Shown here one piece after another: positions 30,261-39,656 of a stretch of DNA of 64,000 nt. Source of the stretch: Deltaproteobacteria bacterium HGW-Deltaproteobacteria-15 (GTDB lineage: Bacteria; Desulfobacterota; DSM-4660; Desulfatiglandales; HGW-15); assembly GCA_002840535.1 (NCBI GenBank), contig PHBH01000014.1, positions 1-64,000 of the forward strand. Reading direction: 5' to 3'. A program made the translations under genes and the position numbers. Within the stretch, counting starts at the first letter, position 1; each line of letters starts with the position of its first letter. Under the pieces are notes generated by a model. The model was not told the DNA's origin. It searched no databases and saw only the letters and a program-made list of their open reading frames with translations.

Positions 30261-31652
30261 CTATCCTGCCATCCGAACGCGGTCGATCCCCTGTTTCTTG
30301 ATCTTCTCCACAAGGGTCGTCCTGTTCATGTTCAGGAGCTTTGCCGCGCGATTCTTCACCCATTCGGCTTTTTCCAGAGCCGTGATGATCAACTGCCGTT
30401 CGTATTCGTTGATGGCATTGCTGAGGGAGATTCCCTCGTCCGGGATGACGGCCTTGATCGGTTGCTCTGAGACCTGTTTGCGGGCGATCTTTTCAGGGAC
30501 ATCATCCATGGTGAGAGAAGTTCCTTCGGTCAGAATGACCATCCTCTCGATGATGTTCTCCAACTCCCGTACATTGCCCGGCCAGTCATAACCCATGAAT
30601 GCACGCATGACATCCTTGGAAATCCCCTTGATCTTCTTCTTCTTGTTTCTGGAGGTGTTCTCGAGAAAATGGTGCACCAGGAGAGGGATATCCGTCCGCC
30701 TGTCCCTGAGGGGAGGGATCTCAATGGGGATGACTTTGAGCCTGTAATAGAGATCTTCCCTGAAAGCACTTTCCTGGACGAGCTTGTCCAGGTCCTTGTT
30801 GGTGGCCGCGAGAATCCTGACGTCGCACCGGATGGTCTTTGTGGCGCCGAGCCGCTCGAACTCCTGCTCCTGAAGGATCCTGAGGAGTTTCACCTGCAGA
30901 TGCGGGCTCATTTCCGCCACTTCATCGAGAAAGATCGTGCCTCCGTCCGCAAGCTCAAACCTCCCGATCCGCGTCTTGATCGCGTGCGTGAACGCGCCCT
31001 TTTCATGTCCGAACAATTCGCTCTCGAGCAGATCTTCCGGAATGGCGCCGCAGTTCACGGGCACCAGCGGTTTGTCCCTCCTGCTGCTGTGATAATGGAG
31101 GGCTCTTGCCACGAGCTCTTTTCCTGTTCCCGACTCTCCCAGAATCAGGACCGTGCTGTCCGTGTCCGCGACCTTCTCAATGACCCGGAAGACTTTGTTC
31201 ATCTGGGGGCTGTCACCAATGAAATTCTCGAACTTGTACTTGTTCTTCAGTTGCTTCTTCAGGGCAAGATTCTCCCGGCGCAGATCCCTGAACTCAAGCG
31301 CGCGCTTGATTACCATCAGGACCTCTTCCATTTTCACCGGCTTGGTCAGATAGTCGTACGCCCCGATCTTCATTGCCTCGACTGCATTCTTAATGGTCGC
31401 ATGACCAGTCAGAATGATCCCGATGGACTCCTGGAGATGATCGACCAGATGTCTCAGGACAGCCATGCCGTCTACCTTGGGCATATTCAGATCGATGAGA
31501 ATGACGTCATAGAGTCCCTGCCTGGTCATGTTGATGGCGATTTCACCGTTTTCAGCCGCATGCACCTCGAATCCTTCATGCTTGAGGAATTCGGTAAAAT
31601 GCTCCCTTACTTTGGATTCATCGTCTACTACCAGGATTTTCGTGTCGGACAT
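30261..31652 (-). CDS. NtrC-family sigma-54 response regulator
   Basis: A 463-aa activator. The receiver domain (1-120) has phosphoacceptor Asp in ILIDLNMPKVDG. The AAA+ domain has Walker A GESGTGKE, Walker B GGTIFLDE and the L1 loop GAFTHA, where GAFTGA is usual. The C-terminal Fis-type HTH reads KNRAAKLLNMNRTTLVEKIKKQG. Between flagellar genes, with sigma-54 sites in front of several flagellar operons, it is the best candidate for an FlrC/FlgR-type flagellar activator. No sensor kinase is adjacent. It ends 8 bp from cheR, tail-to-tail. Confidence 0.9.
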   Translation of the reverse strand: MSDTKILVVDDESKVREHFTEFLKHEGFEVHAAENGEIAINMTRQGLYDVILIDLNMPKVDGMAVLRHLVDHLQESIGIILTGHATIKNAVEAMKIGAYDYLTKPVKMEEVLMVIKRALEFRDLRRENLALKKQLKNKYKFENFIGDSPQMNKVFRVIEKVADTDSTVLILGESGTGKELVARALHYHSSRRDKPLVPVNCGAIPEDLLESELFGHEKGAFTHAIKTRIGRFELADGGTIFLDEVAEMSPHLQVKLLRILQEQEFERLGATKTIRCDVRILAATNKDLDKLVQESAFREDLYYRLKVIPIEIPPLRDRRTDIPLLVHHFLENTSRNKKKKIKGISKDVMRAFMGYDWPGNVRELENIIERMVILTEGTSLTMDDVPEKIARKQVSEQPIKAVIPDEGISLSNAINEYERQLIITALEKAEWVKNRAAKLLNMNRTTLVEKIKKQGIDRVRMAG

Positions 31653-31863
31653 AGCTCCAACCCCTAAAGGTTTAACCTCAAAACGTCAGTATTTTGGCTT
31701 TTTCCACTAAAATGCCAAGATCCTAACACAACTTTTGTGAAGATCAACCATTTTTTGTCACCCAAGTCCTCTTTGGAACCTGGTGGCAGGCTGCAGAGAA
31801 TTGCGTCATGTCAATCACCTGCAGGGTGTATGACAATGGACTGACGCTTTATGGCAGTGGGAC

Positions 31864-32313
31864 TTACAGGGAAGGGCCGGCGGAAGGGTTCATCAGAGGA
31901 TAGCGGTGGCTGTATCCGGTGCTCGGCAGGATCAGCTGTTTGCCTGTTCTTTTGGTTGTGTCGATTACGAGCGGACCGAGCAGGTTGGTAGTCGCCTTTT
32001 CAGGGTGTCCGGCCGGGACGGACACCAGGGTAAAAAGCACCATCTCTTCTCCCTGTTCGTTTACAAAAAGGGTCTTCTCTTCCGGAGAAAGTCCCTGGAG
32101 GTAGTCATTTTTGAAGAAGAAAGGATTCGTCATGACAAAGGCAAGTCCCGGATCGTCCAGGGACTGAAGCCAGAAAAATGGGGAACCCGGTTTGTCTTCC
32201 AGAAGGGCGAACTCTTTGTGCTTCGGAAAGCCGAGGAGTCCTTCGGGGAAATGGATCATTCGATGCTCATCCACCTCAATCGATCCGAATCTGCTGGTCT
32301 GAACGGTCTGCAT
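31864..32313 (-). CDS. fliW: flagellar assembly factor FliW
   Basis: A 149-aa protein with the FliW pattern: TSRFGSIEVDEHRMIHFPEGLLGFP at the start, then FFWLQSLDDPGLAFVMTNP and TTNLLGPLVID. FliW binds CsrA and relieves its repression of flagellin translation, and is itself titrated by flagellin. It lies 14 bp downstream of csrA on the same strand, the classic partnership, at the 3' end of the flgF-to-flgL series. Confidence 0.94.
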   Translation of the reverse strand: MQTVQTSRFGSIEVDEHRMIHFPEGLLGFPKHKEFALLEDKPGSPFFWLQSLDDPGLAFVMTNPFFFKNDYLQGLSPEEKTLFVNEQGEEMVLFTLVSVPAGHPEKATTNLLGPLVIDTTKRTGKQLILPSTGYSHRYPLMNPSAGPSL

Positions 32314-32327
32314 TTTCTCTCCTCGCC

Positions 32328-32564
32328 TTACTTGACGGTCTTTTTGAAACCGGGAAGATAGCCAAGATCCGGAGGCGCATTGGAGGCGTTGATGTTTTCC
32401 TCAAGAATGAGCTCATAGATCTCTGTTCGGTTCACCGGCATTTCCTTGGGAGCCCTGACTCCAAGCCTTACCTGGGCGCCTCGGATCTCCAACACGATGA
32501 CTTGAACATTGCTGCCGATAGTGATGCTTTCCTTCGCTTTCCTTGTCAATACGAGCACTGGCAC
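32328..32564 (-). CDS. csrA: carbon storage regulator CsrA
   Basis: A 78-aa RNA-binding regulator with [20 protein letters not shown] and [30 protein letters not shown], where the LTR and [10 protein letters not shown]-type residues contact GGA motifs in mRNA leaders. The C-terminal tail ([21 protein letters not shown]) is longer than in enteric CsrA, as in FliW-regulated forms. Expected to repress flagellin mRNA until FliW binds it. A 150-bp gap with no recognised promoter separates it from flgL. Confidence 0.95.
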   Translation of the reverse strand: MPVLVLTRKAKESITIGSNVQVIVLEIRGAQVRLGVRAPKEMPVNRTEIYELILEENINASNAPPDLGYLPGFKKTVK

Positions 32565-32713
32565 CCTCCATGGTCACCAGAAGTATAGGCCCTACCGGTT
32601 GCTGTCAGACCTATCTGGTCGAATATTTCCCGCCAAACACTGTCCACCGAGTTTTTCGTTTTTGAAAAAAGAGTCCCATGGTCAACCTCTGCTCCTGGAG
32701 CCAAGTTGCTGCA

Positions 32714-33610
32714 CTACAGGTAATCCACAAGACTGAGCGACATCAACTTGGAAGAAGAGTTGAGCGCCGCCTGATAAGCAAGTTCCGCCGATTCCATTTT
32801 GATGATTGCTTCGGTGATGTCCGCATCCTCGATCGTCGACTTGCGATCCAAATAGTTCAGCTTCAAGTCCGCCAAAATCGTTGTCTTGGTCTCAAGCCGG
32901 AGCATTTTTGCCCCGGTATTGGATATCAGTGAGCTCACGGACTCCATCTCCGGGTCCAGTTCCCCCATCACCTGCTGGATGCCGTTCACATCGTTGCTCA
33001 AGAGATATTCCTTCAACTCGATGAGCAGATCGAAAACACTGTCTCCCGGCGTCCCGAATGCAGCCTGCCCGTCTCGACCGATCTCCACGGTCATGTCCTT
33101 CCCGACCCGTATGGAAAACGGGTTGTCATCTCCTGAGTAGACCACCGTCGGCGGGCTGGTTCCTTCGTCCAGGGAAAAGGGCTGCGTGTCGGTCTTGCTT
33201 CCCGAAAAAATATACCTCCCGCCTACCTCCTCATTGGCAAGAGACAGGACCTGCGTCAGGGTGCCGCCGACCAGTTCCGCGGCAGCTCTCCGCTCGGATT
33301 CCCCCACGGTTGCGCTCGACATCTGCACGCAAAGCGCCTTGGTGTCGGAGAGGATATCATGGATCTGCGTCAAGGCCGTTTCGCCCGCGGTCAGCCACGA
33401 ATTGCCGACCTCCAGATTTCGCCCCAACTGCTCGACCCCCGCGATGGAAGAGCGCAGGTCAAGAACGGTTACGAGCCCCACCGGGTCGTCGGAAATATGA
33501 TTGATCTGCTTGCCCGTGCTCACGACCTCATTCGCCTTGTACATCGTCTCCGTGACCCTGCCGAGGTTTATCGTTATACTGTCATAGACGGTCTTATTGG
33601 CTACTCTCAT
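32714..33610 (-). CDS. flgL: hook-filament junction protein FlgL
   Basis: A 298-aa flagellin-like adaptor. The N-terminus MRVANKTVYDSITINLGRVTETMYKANEVVSTGKQINHISDDPVG and the C-terminus ITEAIIKMESAELAYQAALNSSSKLMSLSLVDYL are the coiled D0/D1 helices. The middle has RYIFSGSKTDTQPF. It joins FlgK to the filament. It starts 10 bp after flgK and is clearly co-transcribed. Confidence 0.95.
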   Translation of the reverse strand: MRVANKTVYDSITINLGRVTETMYKANEVVSTGKQINHISDDPVGLVTVLDLRSSIAGVEQLGRNLEVGNSWLTAGETALTQIHDILSDTKALCVQMSSATVGESERRAAAELVGGTLTQVLSLANEEVGGRYIFSGSKTDTQPFSLDEGTSPPTVVYSGDDNPFSIRVGKDMTVEIGRDGQAAFGTPGDSVFDLLIELKEYLLSNDVNGIQQVMGELDPEMESVSSLISNTGAKMLRLETKTTILADLKLNYLDRKSTIEDADITEAIIKMESAELAYQAALNSSSKLMSLSLVDYL

Positions 33611-33619
33611 CGCACCCTC

Positions 33620-35377
33620 CTACACGGTCTCCAGAATCGTATCGATCATCTCACCGGCGGTGGTAATCAGCTTGGCGGCAGCCGCATAGGCCTGCTGGTA
33701 CTTGATCAGGTTCGTCATCTCTTCATCCAGGGACACTGCCGAGATGTTGTCCCTCGTCTCGCTGAGCTCCTGAACGATGACTGCATTGAATTGCCTGGCC
33801 CTCTGGATGCTCTGGCTGTCTATGCCTATGGAGCCGATAAAGGATTGGAGGTAGCTCTCCAGCGTTCCGGTCTCATTTGTGGAAGTGGCTGCGGATCCCC
33901 TCTCATAAGTCCACCGCTGAATGCTGAACCTCTCATCCTGAAGTTCCACAAGGGCAAGGGCATTCGTGTTGTCTCCGGCCGCAATTTCTCCTGCATCGCT
34001 CACCCTGCCTGCGGCAATCAGCACCTTGTTGCTGTTGAGCAGCTCATTTACGCCGATATCGTTTGCGCTGCTCCCGGTGAAAAAGGTGTTAATACCCAGG
34101 GCGGCAAGGACATTGCTGGTATCCGACGAGAAACCGAAGGTATAGCCGCCTGAGGCCGTGATCGTGAGCTTTCCACCCGATTCCGAGGCGGTCAGATGGG
34201 CGGGATCAATCGAATTCAAGGCGGACGCCGGGTCCACCAGGTCGGCAAGGGTGTCCGCGTCCGCATCGATGGTTATCGTGTGGCCCGCAGGGTCAACTAC
34301 ATTCCCATCGGCATCATAAAGCCAGACCTTGAAGCTCCCGTCCTGGATGGAATTGTAATAGCTCAGACCGGAAGCGGCTGTGCCCATAGCCACCCCGGGT
34401 GCTGATGAAGCATAGGTTCCGGTCACTGAGCTGAAGCCTTCCAGCCCGGCTCCCAGTGAATGGACCTTGTTGATCTCCCAGATGACCGTCCCGGCCAGCG
34501 AATCCAGGTCCGCCTTGTATTCGGGAATATAGTGATCTCTTACCTCCAGCCATCCGCCCAGCTTGCCCCCTGCGATCATGTCCGTGATGGTGACCTTGCT
34601 GGTCCCCGAGCCCCTCCAGATGATATCGTCTCCGTCCACATCGAGAGGATAAGCGTCCGCCCTGCTCACGAGGATGTATCCTCTCCCGGTAGTCACGGTC
34701 AGATTCCCATCCTCGTGCTCATAGGATTTGACGTCCATATATTCGGCGAGCTGGGTGAGGGCGCTGCTCCTCTGGTCCCTGAGGTCATTGGCATTTCCCG
34801 TCACCTCTATCTGGATAATCTGCTGGTTCAGGTCGGCGATATTGGAGAGCAGGGTATTGATTTTATCAACGCCTGTGGTGATTACGTTATTGATTTCCGC
34901 CAGGACTTCATTCATGTCCCCATAGAGTTCCTGGAATGTCTCGGCCAGGAAGGCGCCCCTCTCGTACAGGATATTCCTCTCCGGCATACCAGAGGGATTG
35001 TTCGAGAGGTCCTCCCATGAATTCCAGAAATCGGTGAGTTGAGCGGTCAGGCTGCGGCCGGAGTTCTCATTGAAAATCGACTCGAGGGCGGACAGGTAGA
35101 CCTCCTCCTCACTCATTGCCGTCAACAGTGTTTGCCTCTCCCTCAGTCTCGCCTCGATAAAGGAATCGGCATTCTGAATGACCTCATCAATGGTCACTCC
35201 TCTCCCCAGCATGACCCCGGCATAGGGGGCGGCATCCTTGGCCATAAGGGTGGGAGACTGTCTGGTATAGCCGGGAGTATTCACATTGGAGATATTATGG
35301 CTCACCACATCGATGGCATATTTCTGGGCCAGCAGGGCCTCCTTGCCGATATCGAGAATACTTCCCAGTCCGCTCAT
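33620..35377 (-). CDS. flgK: hook-associated protein FlgK
   Basis: A 585-aa protein that caps the hook end. The N-terminus is GSILDIGKEALLAQKYAIDVVSHNISNVNTPGYTRQ, with the rod/hook family motif; TDFWNSWEDLSNNPSGMPER follows. The C-terminus MTNLIKYQQAYAAAAKLITTAGEMIDTILETV is the matching helix. The variable middle (about 300-480) includes a beta-rich insertion. Two bp separate it from flgN upstream. Confidence 0.95.
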   Translation of the reverse strand: MSGLGSILDIGKEALLAQKYAIDVVSHNISNVNTPGYTRQSPTLMAKDAAPYAGVMLGRGVTIDEVIQNADSFIEARLRERQTLLTAMSEEEVYLSALESIFNENSGRSLTAQLTDFWNSWEDLSNNPSGMPERNILYERGAFLAETFQELYGDMNEVLAEINNVITTGVDKINTLLSNIADLNQQIIQIEVTGNANDLRDQRSSALTQLAEYMDVKSYEHEDGNLTVTTGRGYILVSRADAYPLDVDGDDIIWRGSGTSKVTITDMIAGGKLGGWLEVRDHYIPEYKADLDSLAGTVIWEINKVHSLGAGLEGFSSVTGTYASSAPGVAMGTAASGLSYYNSIQDGSFKVWLYDADGNVVDPAGHTITIDADADTLADLVDPASALNSIDPAHLTASESGGKLTITASGGYTFGFSSDTSNVLAALGINTFFTGSSANDIGVNELLNSNKVLIAAGRVSDAGEIAAGDNTNALALVELQDERFSIQRWTYERGSAATSTNETGTLESYLQSFIGSIGIDSQSIQRARQFNAVIVQELSETRDNISAVSLDEEMTNLIKYQQAYAAAAKLITTAGEMIDTILETV

Positions 35378-35379
35378 GA

Positions 35380-35826
35380 TCAGACCTCGCTTTCAAAAAG
35401 AATACTGGACGCCGGTCTCTTCCTCCGCACGATCTGCTCATAGGAGTACTCGGGCCTCGACCCGGAGGCAAAAAGAGAGACGATCTCATCAAAAAAATGA
35501 AGCGTCTCCTCGATGAAGGAGACATTCTCCCTGACCCGTGCCCCGATCTCCTGCTTCAGACGGCGGATCTCCATGTCGAAGGTCTTGAGGGCCGGTCTGC
35601 TCCGGGTCTCCTGTTCAGTGCTCTCATTCCTGCATTGAGAGATCTCCTGTTCCGTCTCCTGGATGGAGGCAAGGATCTTCTTTTTCCGCTCCATGGTAGA
35701 CCAGAGCTCCTTGACATTGACATGGATCAGATTCTCCCTTTCTGCATCCAGGCAGTCCAGCAACGCGCCCAGGAGGGAGATCTTTCTCCGATGCGCATCT
35801 TCGATCCTGTGAACCGGTGACTCCAT
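35380..35826 (-). CDS. flgN: FlgN-like export chaperone
   Basis: A 148-aa helical protein with LLGALLDCLDAERENLIHVNVKELWSTMERKKKILASIQETEQEI, the pattern of FlgN chaperones that bind FlgK and FlgL before export. Sequence is poorly conserved in this family, so position counts: it lies directly before flgK and after flgJ. It is expected to be cytoplasmic. Confidence 0.75.
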   Translation of the reverse strand: MESPVHRIEDAHRRKISLLGALLDCLDAERENLIHVNVKELWSTMERKKKILASIQETEQEISQCRNESTEQETRSRPALKTFDMEIRRLKQEIGARVRENVSFIEETLHFFDEIVSLFASGSRPEYSYEQIVRRKRPASSILFESEV

Positions 35827-35829
35827 AGA

Positions 35830-36618
35830 CTATTCCTTTTCCCCGTCGAGCTTGAGGGACGGGCGTGAGAGTGCGGTCTGTTCCCCCGTAAACTGCTTGA
35901 GAAAAACGAGGGGGTCCTGATGGGCTCCTTCTCTCTTTACCTCGAAGTGGAGGTGGGGACCGGTGCTCCTGCCGGTTGAGCCGACGGTTGCCAGCAGCTC
36001 GCCTTTCCTGACCCAATCCCCCTCCTTGACCTTGTTCTCCTCATTATGCGAATAGAGCGTGGTGAGCCCGTTGCCGTGATCGAGCATCACGAGGTTGCCG
36101 TACTCTCCCTTGAACCCGCTCGTGATCACCTTTCCTTCCATTGCGGCGCGGACCGGGCTGCCTTCCGGAGCGGCCAGATCGACGCCATGGTGAAACTGGT
36201 CTCCACCGTTTATAGGATCCTTTCTCCAGCCGAACGGTGAGGAGAGCCGGCCTTGTTTCAAGGGATTCAGCAGGGGTGCATCCGCACGGTCGCTCAATGG
36301 CCGAAGGCTCAAATCCTCCGTGGACGCATCCGTGGTATCCCGTTTGAACTGCTGGTACAAAACGTTTGCAAGACTGCCGGGTCCGAGACCCGCCATTTTC
36401 TTTGAGAGCTCCTGGTCAAGAAGGGACTCATAGATCTCTTCTCCCTGCCCGCCATGGAACAGGTCGCATTTTTCGATGGTCCGTCTCATGCTCTTGAGCA
36501 GTTCGTTCGTGAATACCGCTTCGAATTCCTTGCAGGCCTTTTTGAGCTGTTCATCGCGATCGGGAGTACCCTTCAGGTTGCGAACCCCTTCCCCGGTATT
36601 GAAGTTTACCTCACGCAT
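35830..36618 (-). CDS. flgJ: FlgJ rod-binding domain fused to an M23 peptidase
   Basis: A 262-aa protein. Residues about 20-95 are the FlgJ N-terminal rod-cap domain (LKKACKEFEAVFTNELLKSMRRTI, GGQGEEIYESLLDQELSKKMA). Residues about 125-245 are a LytM/M23 metallopeptidase (SSPFGWRKDPINGGDQFHHGVDLAAPEGSPV, TLYSHNE, GRSTGPHLHFEV); the zinc ligands HxxxD and HxH are present. In enteric FlgJ this place is held by a GH73 muramidase, so here an endopeptidase should open the wall for the rod. The start was set to the ATG at 36618 with GGGGAGGAACGG upstream. It has no signal peptide, as expected for flagellar export. Confidence 0.88.
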   Translation of the reverse strand: MREVNFNTGEGVRNLKGTPDRDEQLKKACKEFEAVFTNELLKSMRRTIEKCDLFHGGQGEEIYESLLDQELSKKMAGLGPGSLANVLYQQFKRDTTDASTEDLSLRPLSDRADAPLLNPLKQGRLSSPFGWRKDPINGGDQFHHGVDLAAPEGSPVRAAMEGKVITSGFKGEYGNLVMLDHGNGLTTLYSHNEENKVKEGDWVRKGELLATVGSTGRSTGPHLHFEVKREGAHQDPLVFLKQFTGEQTALSRPSLKLDGEKE

Positions 36619-36733
36619 CCGTTCCTCCCCGGCCCTCGTCTCCGGACGGCTTCCGCGAAAACATCCTGCGGAATCTAACGATCGGCGAGCCGTCCCTGCC
36701 AGACCGGTTCTCCCTGCATGCGCGGGGAGCCCT

Positions 36734-37855
36734 TTAAATGATTTCAAGCTCCGCATGGAGAGCGCCACTTGCCTTGATGGCCTGGAAAACCGCAATCAAG
36801 TCCCTTGGAGAGACGCCGATCGCGTTCAAGGCCTTGACCACGTCCCCCAGACTCGCCGTCTCCGGCAGATGGAGGAGCTTGTTCTGATCTTCTGTAACAT
36901 TGACCTGGCTGTCATTGGTCACTACCGTCTGCCCGCCCTCGGAGAAGGGCAGGGGCTGGCTGACATCTTTTCTCTCCTTGATCTGGACACTCAGGTTGCC
37001 GTGGGCGATAGCGACGGAGGAGATTCGCACGTTTTCCCCGAGAACGACCGTTCCGGTGCGCTCGTCCAGAATGATCCTGGCTCTTGAATCCGTCTGAACA
37101 TCGATCTGCTCCAGTGCGGACACAAGGTTGACGAGGTTGCCTCTCTTGCCGTCCCGCATGTTGACCCGGACTGTCCCGGCATCGGAAGCAACGGCCGATA
37201 TCCCGGCCATGGATTTGTTCACAGCCTGGGAAATGCGTTGTGCGGTGGTGAAATCGGGCTGGTGCAGGGCAATGACAAGATCTTCCATGGAGTTGAAGTC
37301 AAAGGGTATCTCTTTTTCTACCATTGCTCCGCCCGGGATTCTGCCCACGGTGGGATGATTCTTCTTGACCCCTCCCCCCGCTTCTCCGGACGCGGAAAAG
37401 CCGCCGACTAGAATCGGGCCCTGGGCAAGTGCATAGACCTGGTTGTCCACGCCCTTGAGCATGGTCAGGAGCAGGGTGCCGCCCTGGAGACTCTTGGCAT
37501 CGCCGAGGGATGAGATCAGAACATCCAGCTTGTTCCCGATCCTGGCAAAGGGCTGCAGGTGGGCGGTGACCATGACCGCAGCGACATTCGCGACTTTCAC
37601 CTGCGACGGCAGAGCATGAATGCCCAGCCGCTCCAGCATGTTGACCAGGGTCTGAACCGTGAACTTGGTGCCGGTGCCGTCCCCTGTCCCGTTGAGCCCC
37701 ACCACCAGACCGTACCCGATCAACTCATTGGCTCTCGCGCCTTTGAGGGAGGCAATGTCCTTGATCCTTGCGCCGAGCACATCCGTGCGTCCTGCGCCCA
37801 GAACCAGGGTCAGTGAGATCAGAAACGCCATTACGGCTGCGAATGCGTTCTTCAT
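36734..37855 (-). CDS. flgI: flagellar P-ring protein FlgI
   Basis: A 373-aa periplasmic ring protein. The signal peptide is KNAFAAVMAFLISLTLVLGAGRTDVLGARI. The mature part has IGYGLVVGLNGTGDGTGTKFT and NMLERLGI near the start, VAAVMVTAHLQPFARIGNKLDVLISSLGDAKSLQGGTLL and the end TSLGDVVKALNAIGVSPRDLIAVFQAIKASGALHAELEII, all family hallmarks. It surrounds the rod in the peptidoglycan layer. It is 10 bp after flgH. Confidence 0.96.
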   Translation of the reverse strand: MKNAFAAVMAFLISLTLVLGAGRTDVLGARIKDIASLKGARANELIGYGLVVGLNGTGDGTGTKFTVQTLVNMLERLGIHALPSQVKVANVAAVMVTAHLQPFARIGNKLDVLISSLGDAKSLQGGTLLLTMLKGVDNQVYALAQGPILVGGFSASGEAGGGVKKNHPTVGRIPGGAMVEKEIPFDFNSMEDLVIALHQPDFTTAQRISQAVNKSMAGISAVASDAGTVRVNMRDGKRGNLVNLVSALEQIDVQTDSRARIILDERTGTVVLGENVRISSVAIAHGNLSVQIKERKDVSQPLPFSEGGQTVVTNDSQVNVTEDQNKLLHLPETASLGDVVKALNAIGVSPRDLIAVFQAIKASGALHAELEII

Positions 37856-37864
37856 GACTTCTCC

Positions 37865-38629
37865 TCAAAAAGGCCAGGCAAAATCGACCAGCCTCGTCAG
37901 CCATCCCGGTCTCTGTTTATCGCTTACCGGGCCGCTTCCGGAGTAGGCGATCTTGGCATCGGCGATATAGCTCGAGAGCACCGTGTTGTCCGGCGAGATA
38001 TCTTCCGGCCGGATCAGACCGGTGAGGGTGATGTACTGCGTTTCATTGTTCACCCTGACTTCGCGTGTGCCCGTGATGTAAAGATTGCCGTCCGGGGTGA
38101 CCGACGTCACCCTGGCGGTTATGGAAGCGGTCATGCTCTCGTCGCGGTTGGTCTCTCCCTTGCCCTCATGCTCATTCTCGAGAGATGCCTTGAAAAGGTT
38201 GTTGGCATCGACGGCCGCCCGGACATTCTTGTTTCCCAGAGAGGCAATCTCCTTGATCTTGCCTTCCCAGCCGAGAACATTGTTGATCCCTGCCTCGATC
38301 GAGGATTCCCTCGATGTCTTGGTATTGGCCTTCTTGCTCGCCTTGGAGGATTCTGCGATGTTCACGGTCACGAGATCCCCTACTTCGCGGGCCCGCAGGT
38401 CCCGGAAGAGACTCTTCTGTCCATTCCCCCTCCAGAGGCTCCCGTCGGAAGGGATTTCCTTGACAGGAATGCTGACCTCCCGGGGTATCTCAGGCATGTT
38501 TCTCACGTTCCTGTCCGATGTCAGCGACGGAATGGTTCCGCACCCGCTGACGGCCGAAAGCACGATCATGAGCCCCAGCCACTTCCTCGCCTTCGATACC
38601 ACTCGCCTCATTCTCTCTCTCCGTCTCAT
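37865..38629 (-). CDS. flgH: flagellar L-ring lipoprotein FlgH
   Basis: A 254-aa outer-membrane ring protein. The N-terminus has a lipoprotein signal with the lipobox SGC (MIVLSAVSGCGTIPSLT). The conserved core has SLWRGNGQKSLFRDLRAREVGDLVTVNIAESSKASKKANTKTSR, then ARVTSVTPDGNLYITGTREVRVNNETQYITLTGLIRPEDI and the end WLTRLVDFAWPF. Together with FlgI it confirms a Gram-negative envelope with an outer membrane. The first ATG (38629) or the one six codons later may be used. Confidence 0.95.
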   Translation of the reverse strand: MRRRERMRRVVSKARKWLGLMIVLSAVSGCGTIPSLTSDRNVRNMPEIPREVSIPVKEIPSDGSLWRGNGQKSLFRDLRAREVGDLVTVNIAESSKASKKANTKTSRESSIEAGINNVLGWEGKIKEIASLGNKNVRAAVDANNLFKASLENEHEGKGETNRDESMTASITARVTSVTPDGNLYITGTREVRVNNETQYITLTGLIRPEDISPDNTVLSSYIADAKIAYSGSGPVSDKQRPGWLTRLVDFAWPF

Positions 38630-38662
38630 CCCATTCTCCGCGAATCAACGTCTTCCAGTTTT

Positions 38663-39649
38663 TCAGAAAGCCACTTCCACTACTCCTGGTCCCTTTACCG
38701 TTGCATGTATTTCCTTGCCGCTGCTCAGGTTCATCACCCTGACCTCTTCCCCCAGCTGGCCGTCTTCCACAGCCTTGCCACTGGCACTTACCCGTATCAT
38801 CTGATTCCCGGCAATGATAAGGACCCGGGTTCCCTTCTTGACCGCCGGGGGATTCTCCAGCATCTGAGCCGTGATGGGTCGCCCCGCCTGAATGCTGCGG
38901 ACCGCCTTTTTCCCGACTGCCTCTTCCGGATCGGTCAGGGTATCCCTCTGCATCTGGCTGCTCTGCTCATGCGCAAGCTGGACATCCTCGTTAGAAAGGA
39001 TCTGGCCCGGCCTGATTTTTCTTGCGGCCTTGACCACCTCCTGCTTCACCGTCACCTTGCCGCTGAGCGGGACATTTCGAACCTGCCTTCCGTCTACAAA
39101 GAAGTTGACGGTGAGCGCCACATACCCCACATACCGATCGTTGCCCTTTTCCAGAGTCTCCCAGCGTACCTTGCCTTCGGGGAGAGCGACGGACTCAGGG
39201 ACATCCACCTTCTCGAATATGATCTTTTCAGGGTCCCATGCGGCATGGGTGAGGACATGGTCTTTGAAAATCCTCTCCAGCTGCTCTGCTTTGATAATGT
39301 TTGCGGTGCGCTGGATTTTGAGGGTGTCCGGGATGTCCAACCTGATGTCATCCCCTTTCGCTGCGACTGCCGGCACGATTTTGTAGTTCAGAAAATTTCG
39401 GCTGAGGTTCACCGTGTTTCCAGGGGCCGGTGCCGACGACACCTCGATACGGGCAAGGCTCTCTACGCGCGAATCAGAATGGGGGGCGAAGGTCGCAATG
39501 TCCTGCAGGGTCACTGTTCCCCCTTTCACCGTGACATCATCCCGAATCTTGATCTCAAGGGCTTCAGCAGGAGAAGCACCTGTGAGAAGGAGTATCAGCA
39601 GCAGCATGGATCCAAGGAGGATGTCAGAACCTCTCCTGCGCGATCTCAT
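38663..39649 (-). CDS. flgA: flagellar P-ring assembly chaperone FlgA
   Basis: A 328-aa protein. The signal peptide is SDILLGSMLLLILLLTGASPAEA. The C-terminal SAF-type domain has AARKIRPGQILSNEDVQLAHEQ, AVGKKAVRSIQAGRPITAQMLENPPAVKKG and VLIIAGNQMIRVSASGKAVEDGQLGEEVRVMNLSSGKEIHATV, which define FlgA. It escorts FlgI in the periplasm. The N-terminal 200 residues are longer than in enteric FlgA. It lies 7 bp after flgG. Confidence 0.92.
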   Translation of the reverse strand: MRSRRRGSDILLGSMLLLILLLTGASPAEALEIKIRDDVTVKGGTVTLQDIATFAPHSDSRVESLARIEVSSAPAPGNTVNLSRNFLNYKIVPAVAAKGDDIRLDIPDTLKIQRTANIIKAEQLERIFKDHVLTHAAWDPEKIIFEKVDVPESVALPEGKVRWETLEKGNDRYVGYVALTVNFFVDGRQVRNVPLSGKVTVKQEVVKAARKIRPGQILSNEDVQLAHEQSSQMQRDTLTDPEEAVGKKAVRSIQAGRPITAQMLENPPAVKKGTRVLIIAGNQMIRVSASGKAVEDGQLGEEVRVMNLSSGKEIHATVKGPGVVEVAF

Positions 39650-39656
39650 CGTTCAC

